Of a stretch of 64,000 nucleotides of DNA, positions 58,496 through 64,000 are shown piece by piece; the stretch's first letter is position 1; each line of letters begins with the position of its first letter. The notes below the pieces were generated by a model. That model ran no database searches. It was given only the letters and a program-made list of their open reading frames with translations, and had not been told where the DNA came from. This stretch comes from Bryum argenteum (lineage: Eukaryota; Streptophyta; Bryopsida; Bryales; Bryaceae): NCBI GenBank assembly GCA_037043015.1, contig CM073321.1:1555001-1619000 (forward strand). Direction: 5' to 3'. Made by a program: the position numbers and the translations under genes.

Positions 58496-60429
58496 ATGAA
58501 GCGTCTGCTCCCATCAGTTCTGGAAACTGAACCGATTGACTCTTTCACTAGGAATGGTGGGTCGGGTAGATGGATGATAGCTAAGGACGTCGTTGTCGCG
58601 TTAACCCACGCCGGATCAGATACGCCCCGTCGCGCTGCTATCAAGAAGAATGCGCGTCGAGACCCCTCCCTGCTAGAGGTCCTTGTTCTGGATGTAGCAA
58701 GTAATATCGAGATGATTATACCATTTCCCACGGACGATTTGAAGCTTCTTAGTCAGTGCGTTGGTAAGAGAATCATCTGGGAGGAGCGATATGTGAGGCC
58801 TCTAATTGATGAATTAGATTCTGTCCCAAAACCTATCGGCTGGCGGCCGATACCTGAGAGTATTGAAGAGAAGCCCATCGAGGAGTTCCTAACTCTTACC
58901 GTGAACATGGAGGTTGCGCTTCTGCACATCGATCAGTCTGCACATCACTGCGCTGGAGTTGGACTGATAGTCGAGTGCTCCCCGAAAGGAACATGGGAGG
59001 GGTTCCGTGTCCCGCACAGCTTTTTTGTCGTTGTTCAGCTTCTGAAGATATGTAAGGACTTTGAAGGAATTACCGCTTACTGTGAGGAGCCAGCTTTCAC
59101 TACCCTAGGTGACTGTCTTGGGCTCAACATCCTCTGGAGTGGATACAAGGTCCGACCTGTTCAACTGATGACTGCTCCTGTCACACCTATCGGCTGCCAG
59201 CCCATACCCCCTGCTTTGAAGAAGGTCAAGCTCGAGGATCACGGTGCTGAGCTTTCCGACTCCCCGCCCTCTACCGATTTTTGTGGCGCCCGCCACCCGT
59301 TTCTGGCGAAAGCAGGTTTTTCGAGCGCAATGATGATGGTGGGTCCTCCACCAACTCTCATGTAGGGAATCAGGATCCTCCTCTCCCTACATGTCCCGAC
59401 GTCAACCACAGCCCTGTACCAACCCAGCATCGCTCACCTTGTCCCAGCGTTGGATCGGAAGGACATGGAGCGTCGGAGGGTGTTGGGTACACATCCCCAC
59501 CGTCTAATGCCAGTGATGTCGACGCGGGTCTTGAATCGGGTCTTCCTTGTCTTGACCGACCGCTCTGGCGAAACAAGTGTTGTGACTTGTTGAATGAAGA
59601 TCTATCCTTCTTTGGTAGGGCAATGATTCAGGTCTGCCTTCCAGACGAAGCATGCGATGAGAATGTTCTCGGAGATACTGATGTTGGTGTCATGTTTCTG
59701 TCGGACGACGCTGCCCTTCAAATGACAATACTGCGTTGGCCCCTATCGCGGACAAGGCTTGACTGCGGCCAACTTCTCTCTGATATTGTTATTTCCTGCT
59801 CAGCTGCTGGTCAGAAGGAGACCCCTGACCGCCCTGGTCTCCAAGGCGTCCCTCGAAACCCTTACAGGTCTGTGCGTCGAAAGATCTTATCCAAGGATCC
59901 GAAGGCGGGGTCCAGATCCAAACTTAAGACCTCCGACGACGAGGTTCGAAAGGTTAGTTCTCAGAAATGCTGCAAGGATCGATGCTGTCAAACGTTCCCG
60001 TGGGAGTCCACGAGAACCCTCCGACGCAAATTCTATGCTTGCTCTTTTGAGGCCAGAAGGGAGATCGCTTATGCAGTCCAGAAGCAGCTTAATGTTCGCA
60101 CCCCCGGAGGCAGGAGGTTCATTACTCTCGAATGCGTGGATGTCTGCGAGAATGCCTGGTACATCATTCACGGTGTCTCCCGGTCTGCTTACCACGTCTA
60201 CAAAGCAGCCGCTATCTCAGGGTCCGTTAGCGGTTCTCATGGTAATGCAGGAACGCTTCGACCGCGGCCGCGAACCATTCAAGCTCGTGCGACATTGAAG
60301 AAGATCATTGACGAGAACGCTGACCAGATGCCGAATGAGTTCAGACTCGTCGGGAACAAGCGTGTCGATAACCTCAAAGTTGTCCCCTCCACGATGAGCT
60401 GGGACCACATGCGCGGCCAAGTCAACGAT
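58496..60429 (+). CDS. Element B transposase, N-terminal exon (one apparent frameshift)
   Basis: From ATG 58496 it encodes two related blocks resembling DUF8039-type modules: one around DDLKLLSQCVGKRIIW-YVRPL and one around TLGDCLGLNILWSGYKVRP. Each is followed by a family-B palindrome in frame (PIGWRPIP at 58833; PIGCQPIP at 59190). The frame changes between 59281 and 59365; the next frame holds SQKCCKDRCCQTFPWE (about 59955), a Cys cluster shared with element E. The exon ends VND at a GAT/GTAAGC donor (60430). The frameshift may be real or an assembly error; a 17-base intron would be needed to explain it by splicing and is implausible. Confidence 0.75.
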
Positions 60430-60661
60430 GTAAGCTACAACATTCGCACTTTCCTTCACCCTGTTTCTTCGTCATTTCCCGAATTTCATTCCTAGAGTCG
60501 ACAAAGTTTAGATGCATTCTGTGTATCGGCCGCCGGCCGATACAATCAGTATTCAGTACTACATGCGTTCTCGAACTTATCATCCGCTATGCCTATCGGC
60601 TGCCGGCCGATATGTTTTCCTTCCCCCTGTTCTAACTGCAGTTTTGCATCATGATCTGTAG
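60430..60661 (+). other. Intron of the element B transposase with two family-B palindromes
   Basis: It runs GTAAGC..CTGTAG with palindromes at about 60525 and 60595. Its position in the protein equals the intron at 28717-28817 of element E. Confidence 0.85.
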
Positions 60662-62671
60662 GTTAATCTGAAGTGTAACATGGCGCCTGTCTCTCAGTCC
60701 ACGATTAGTCAGCTCCGGAAGTCTCACTTTAAGAATGTGGACGTCAAGGCCGTTGGATCTAGCTTCTCCAAGTGCATCGAGTGTGACTTTCTTGTTGAAT
60801 GCATAGCCAAATATCCGAGAGGCTCCGATGAGTGGCAATCACTTGTCGACGACAGGGAGCGGCATCTTAATTATCAACGTGCTTGTCGGAATATCTACGC
60901 GGGTTGGAGTACGCAGTCTATGCAGAATCCATCTGAGTTCTTGTGCATTATTCACGACAAGATGGACACGACGAAGACCGCCATTCCGAGGATGCAGAGG
61001 ATCACGAAGGCTACCGCAGGCCTTGGTCAGATACCCATTTCGATCACGGGGATGCTAACTCACTGCCACGGTGACGGTGCCTATGCACACTATTCTACTG
61101 CTCTCTGGCCAGGTGATTCCAATTTTACTATATCCTCGCTCTGTCGGGTCCTCCGCGCCCTCGAGCGACCGCCTGTTCGCGACTCGAAGGTGCTCTTTCC
61201 GACACCCCCGCAGAATAGTTTCTTCGAGGCGCTGCTCCATGGCAAATCGAGATGTTTCTCTTCAATTCCGCCCTCCACCGGGGTCGCCATGGACCCACCA
61301 CTCCCTGGTCGCCCTGCTGTTCCTCTTCCTAGGAAGCTTTTCTTACAGCTTGATAACTCTGCCAAAGACAACAAGAACAGATTCGTGATGGCCTTCTGTT
61401 CCTTGCTTACTGCGAGGCGCATATTCAAGGAAGTCACTGTTGGATTCCTAATAGTTGGACATACTCACGAGGACATTGATGCTCATTTCAGCTACTTGTC
61501 CAAGCTTATCAAGAGGAAGAACACCTACGTGGTTGCAGATCTCATGAAGGCTTTTATGGACTCCCAGAAGACCGTCGCTTTTATTCCTGAATTTGTCCAG
61601 GAGGTGGCAGATTTCAAATCCTATGTCAAGGACTTCCATCACGATGGTGTCAACAAGATTGTCGGACTCGGTGATATGCATCTCTTCAAGTTCTTTGTTG
61701 AGGAGGAGGGACCGGATCGTGGTTGGCCGGTCATGAGGTACAAGAAGCAATCTACTGATTCGTCTTGGCTCCCTCCGGGTCCTCCTATCAGGATGTGGAC
61801 TCAGGACTCACACGGCAGACCACGGCTTCCTTCTGGTGATCCACGTCCTGTACCATTCAAGCCTTTATGGGGGGTTACGGACGTTAATCCTCGAAAGCTG
61901 AATTCAGAGAAGGAGCAAGCTCGCGCTTCAGAGTGCAAGGAGAAGCAGGGTTTCATCAGAAATGGTATTGCAAAGTTCATCGAGTTCTGGAAGATGGGCA
62001 TGGCTCGAAATAGAAAATACTGTGAGGAGATGGCTGGCTCCGTTGGGTACTGGGAGCGAATCAACGCGGAGATCAACTCACCACTTCCGGTTGCGTCCGC
62101 GTCGCCCGTCGAGGGGTTCTGGCCGCTTTCTGACTGGTCCCGTGATCATGCTCGTCTTGAATCTCAATCTGGTTCTCCTCTGTCATCTTCGCCAGATGTT
62201 ACACCTGAGGATGATCCCGACCCTTACCCATATTGTGGTCCAGCAAAGGGCAGACCACGGATGAATTTTAATCCGTTCAGGGACGTTCTTCTTGGTGACT
62301 TTGTTCTCTGTCGTCCTTGCGATAACCACTACCTTCCTGTGTGGCTTGGTCGTGTTCTAGAATGTGTCGAGCTTTCGCCGGGAGTTAACTACGGGAACTT
62401 TAAGGTGGAATGGTGGACTCCAATGCGATCAAAGAAGGAGGCCAAGTCTCTGGTTGCGAGGGAGTGCTGGTCGCGCCGTTGGCACAGGGAGCCCTGTCTC
62501 CCCCAAGTTGTCAACGTCAGCATCGTTTTATTCTCGCATCGAATGCCCTCCCATGCCAGGAATGGGCCACCTGCTACTCACGTCATTCCTGATGCATCCG
62601 CCGCTGCTGCACTTGCAAACCTTGAAGCCGCAGGTGCTGTTATGGTGTGCGAGGATGATGCCGAGAACTGA
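60662..62671 (+). CDS. Element B transposase, DUF7869-type catalytic exon, intact
   Basis: 670 codons open to TGA. Motifs: VGSSFSKCIECDF (Zn-like), IIHDKMDTTKTAIPRM (60950-60997), ITGMLTHCHGDGAYAHY, LQLDNSAKDNKNRF (about 61341), VGHTHEDIDAHFS (61454-61492), then HLFKFFVEE and RGWPVMRY, and VEGFWPLSDW. The three acidic clusters fit the RNase-H-like DDD/E layout proposed for this group; I infer that they catalyse strand transfer. The C-terminal half (FRDVLLGDFVLCRPC, YLPVWLGRVLE, FKVEWWTP) is shared with A, C and E and looks like a separate beta-rich domain. It is the best candidate active transposase in the window. Confidence 0.88.
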   Translation, partial: VNLKCNMAPVSQSTISQLRKSHFKNVDVKAVGSSFSKCIECDFLVECIAKYPRGSDEWQSLVDDRERHLNYQRACRNIYAGWSTQSMQNPSEFLCIIHDKMDTTKTAIPRMQRITKATAGLGQIPISITGMLTHCHGDGAYAHYSTALWPGDSNFTISSLCRVLRALERPPVRDSKVLFPTPPQNSFFEALLHGKSRCFSSIPPSTGVAMDPPLPGRPAVPLPRKLFLQLDNSAKDNKNRFVMAFCSLLTARRIFKEVTVGFLIVGHTHEDIDAHFSYLSKLIKRKNTYVVADLMKAFMDSQKTVAFIPEFVQEVADFKSYVKDFHHDGVNKIVGLGDMHLFKFFVEEEGPDRGWPVMRYKKQSTDSSWLPPGPPIRMWTQDSHGRPRLPSGDPRPVPFKPLWGVTDVNPRKLNSEKEQARASECKEKQGFIRNGIAKFIEFWKMGMARNRKYCEEMAGSVGYWERINAEINSPLPVASASPVEGFWPLSDWSRDHARLESQSGSPLSSSPDVTPEDDPDPYPYCGPAKGRPRMNFNPFRDVLLGDFVLCRPCDNHYLPVWLGRVLECVELSPGVNYGNFKVEWWTPMRSKKEAKSLVARECWSRRWHREPCLPQVVNVSIVLFSHRMPSHARNGPPATHVIPDASAAAALANLEAAGAVMVCEDDAEN

Positions 62672-62689
62672 TATGCACTGTACCTGGTT

Positions 62690-63570
62690 ATATCGGCTGT
62701 CGGCCGACATATTTTCGTAGTGCTGCATGGGGATTCTTGTGATTTGTACTTCGACATGCCAATGGTGATCTGGACGTGATGATGCTTTCGCCGGTATCGG
62801 CTGCCGGCCGACATGTCTATGTAGTGCTGTATGAGATGTGCTGATTCTGTATCGGCTGCCGGCCGACATGTCTTCGAAGTGCTGGAATTCGCTGGTATCG
62901 GCTGCCGGCCGACATATCTTTGTAGTGCTGTATGTCGCCGGTATCGGCTGCCGGCCGACATGTCTTTCGCCGGTATCGGCTGCCGGCTGACATGTTTTCA
63001 GTGAACATCTCAGGATGGTTCCTGTTCCTTGGTCTTAGTACAGCGTCAGTCTTATGATGCTGGAGGCTCGCCCTCATATTCTTAGTCCCATGCAACAAGG
63101 AGATACAGATAAGGATCACTACTGCGTTGCAGCAATCATCGGCCGCCGGCCGACGTACTCTGCACAGGCATTCTTTTAGATTAGTTTCTAGCTACCATGA
63201 CAACTAACCGTTGTTGGAATAGCCGGCTGTGTATTGGGTTCTTATCGGCTGCCAGCCGATACGCCACTCACTTAGCATGCTAGTATCTTTGGTCATATTG
63301 AATTTTTTAAACTTGTACGTTTTTACTCTATACTAATTTCGTATGATTACATTCATCAATTTTTTTTGCCTCACTCTGTTCGATATGCTTTTGGGCACCC
63401 GCCGCATTTGCAATTTACCTCGCTTCTTACATGTGTGTTTCTTATGTCATGGTCTCATCATATCGGCTGCCCTCCGATACCACATGATAACCATGAGGTT
63501 TCATGATATCGGCTGCCCTCCGATACCACATGATATCCATTAGGTGGCATCATATCGGCTGCCATCCGAT
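62690..63570. repeat. Family-B palindromes in the transposase 3' flank
   Basis: About 12 copies: 62691, 62794, 62849, 62894, 62941, 62975, 63139, 63243, 63461, 63505 and 63553, plus a degenerate one at 63910. Many here read ..GGCCGACATG at the right end, a local variant, and are embedded in 45-60-bp units with tagtgctgtatg spacers. Later ones (gctgccctccgatac) are decayed in one arm. Confidence 0.95.
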
Positions 63571-63584
63571 ACATTCTATGAGAC

Positions 63585-63885
63585 ATCGGTCTAGGGTTTT
63601 GGGTCTAGGGTCTACTGTCTAGGGTCTAGGATTTAGAGTTTCAGGTTTAGGGTCTTAGTGTCTTCGGGTTTTAGGGCTCACGGTTAAAATTTAGGGTTAG
63701 AGTTTAGGGTTTTAGGGTTTAGGGTTTAGGGTTTAGGGTTTAGGGTTTAGGGTTTAGAGTTTAGGGTTTAGGGTTTAAGGTTTAGGGCATAGGGTTTAGA
63801 GTGTAGGGTTTAGGGTATAAGGCTTAGGGTTTAGGGTTTAGGGTCTAGGGTTTAGGGTATAGGGTTTTGGGTTTAGGGTGTATTG
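63585..63885. repeat. Interstitial telomere-type repeat (TTTAGGG)n, degenerate
   Basis: About 35 units of TTTAGGG with many variants (TCTAGGG, TTTAGAG, TATAGGG), best between 63700 and 63780. Element-B-like sequence with a decayed palindrome continues after it, so it is internal and not a chromosome end at this point. Confidence 0.95.
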
Positions 63886-64000
63886 TTACTTGTGGAGCAT
63901 TTTTTGGTATCGGCTTGTAGCCCATATTTTATTTTATTTTCTTGTTTAGTCTTCGTTGTTACTAATTTTGTATTGGTTTGTTGTATTATGAATGCTTTTA
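63886..64000. other. Right edge of the window, AT-rich
   Basis: A decayed family-B palindrome (tatcggcttgtagcccatat) at about 63908 suggests element B is still continuing. Nothing else recognised. Confidence 0.5.

Larger units (their letters stand above)
49560..64000. mobile_element. Element B: large transposon with the best-preserved gene set
   Basis: It is defined by family-B palindromes from 49681 to about 63910. Minus strand: ParB-methyltransferase gene (56945-52015), HAD-1 (51718-50979) and HAD-2 (about 50480-50000). Plus strand: transposase (58496-62671). Between them is a divergent centre (56.95-58.49 kb). The left end probably lies between 49530 and 49680, inside an intron of element D; the right end is not seen and may lie beyond the window. 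I did not find its terminal inverted repeat. Confidence 0.8.

Noticed and set aside
59281-59365. A 17-base intron reconciling the two frames of the B transposase
   Set aside because: GT..AG ends exist (gtttctggcgaaagcag), but 17 bases is far below usable plant or algal intron length; a frameshift or assembly error is more likely.
63585-63885. Chromosome end
   Set aside because: The tract is degenerate and followed by AT-rich DNA with a decayed family-B palindrome.
7032-64000. Polinton/Maverick or giant-virus-like integrated element
   Set aside because: No DNA polymerase B, packaging ATPase, capsid or retrovirus-like integrase genes are present in A or B; the transposase is of the DUF7869 group.

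Overview
The window is a gene-poor, repeat-dense piece of eukaryotic nuclear DNA. GT-AG introns, interstitial TTTAGGG tracts (plant/green-algal type, also known from oomycetes and some other protists), a Ty3 chromovirus and DUF7869-type transposases make a streptophyte with a large genome (alga, moss or lycophyte-like) my best guess. I cannot name the species, and I see no convincing host housekeeping gene, tRNA or rRNA.

Almost all coding sequence belongs to large DNA transposons of one type. Element A (7032-27414, 20.4 kb) is the only one with both ends visible: a 24-bp terminal inverted repeat beginning AACCTCGTATTCGTTATA and a 4-bp GTAT duplication. It is inserted in an exon of element E, whose transposase gene resumes at 27415 and whose promoter and first intron lie at 5.99-7.01 kb. 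Element B (about 49.6 kb to beyond the window end) is the best preserved. Fragments of two more occur: C (transposase relic, 35.8-41 kb) and D (methyltransferase-like gene, minus strand, 41.3-49.5 kb), D being cut by a chromovirus with a GGGCC duplication (43842-49361).

A and B share one plan: two divergent transcription units around a GC-richer centre. One encodes a DUF7869-type transposase (HDKMD, LDN, GHTHxDID acidic motifs). The other encodes a ParB/sulfiredoxin-fold-like domain, then a permuted beta-class DNA methyltransferase-like domain with damaged motifs, then an FCP1/NIF-type HAD phosphatase-like domain. In both elements a phase-1 junction could splice the methyltransferase tail to the HAD exon. 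In B the ParB-methyltransferase gene is open through five exons (1167 codons plus stop).

The most striking feature is that each element carries its own 18-21 bp palindrome in tens of copies, mostly in introns, leaders and 3' flanks: A, half-site TTTAGCTCGA around one free base; B, TATCGGCYGSCRGCCGATA; C, ATCGGGCGATCGCCCGAT; E, TTACGAACTGCAGTTCGTAA. B copies also sit in frame inside exons. The pairing of a ParB-like/methyltransferase-like protein with many element-specific palindromes suggests a self-recognition or marking system of the transposon; this is inference.

Layout: 1-5.3 kb AT-rich satellites; 6-7 kb start of E; 7-27.4 kb A; 27.4-30.7 kb rest of E; 31-35 kb satellites and leader-like DNA; 35-41 kb C; 41.3-49.5 kb D with nested chromovirus; 49.6-64 kb B with a telomere-like tract near its right side.
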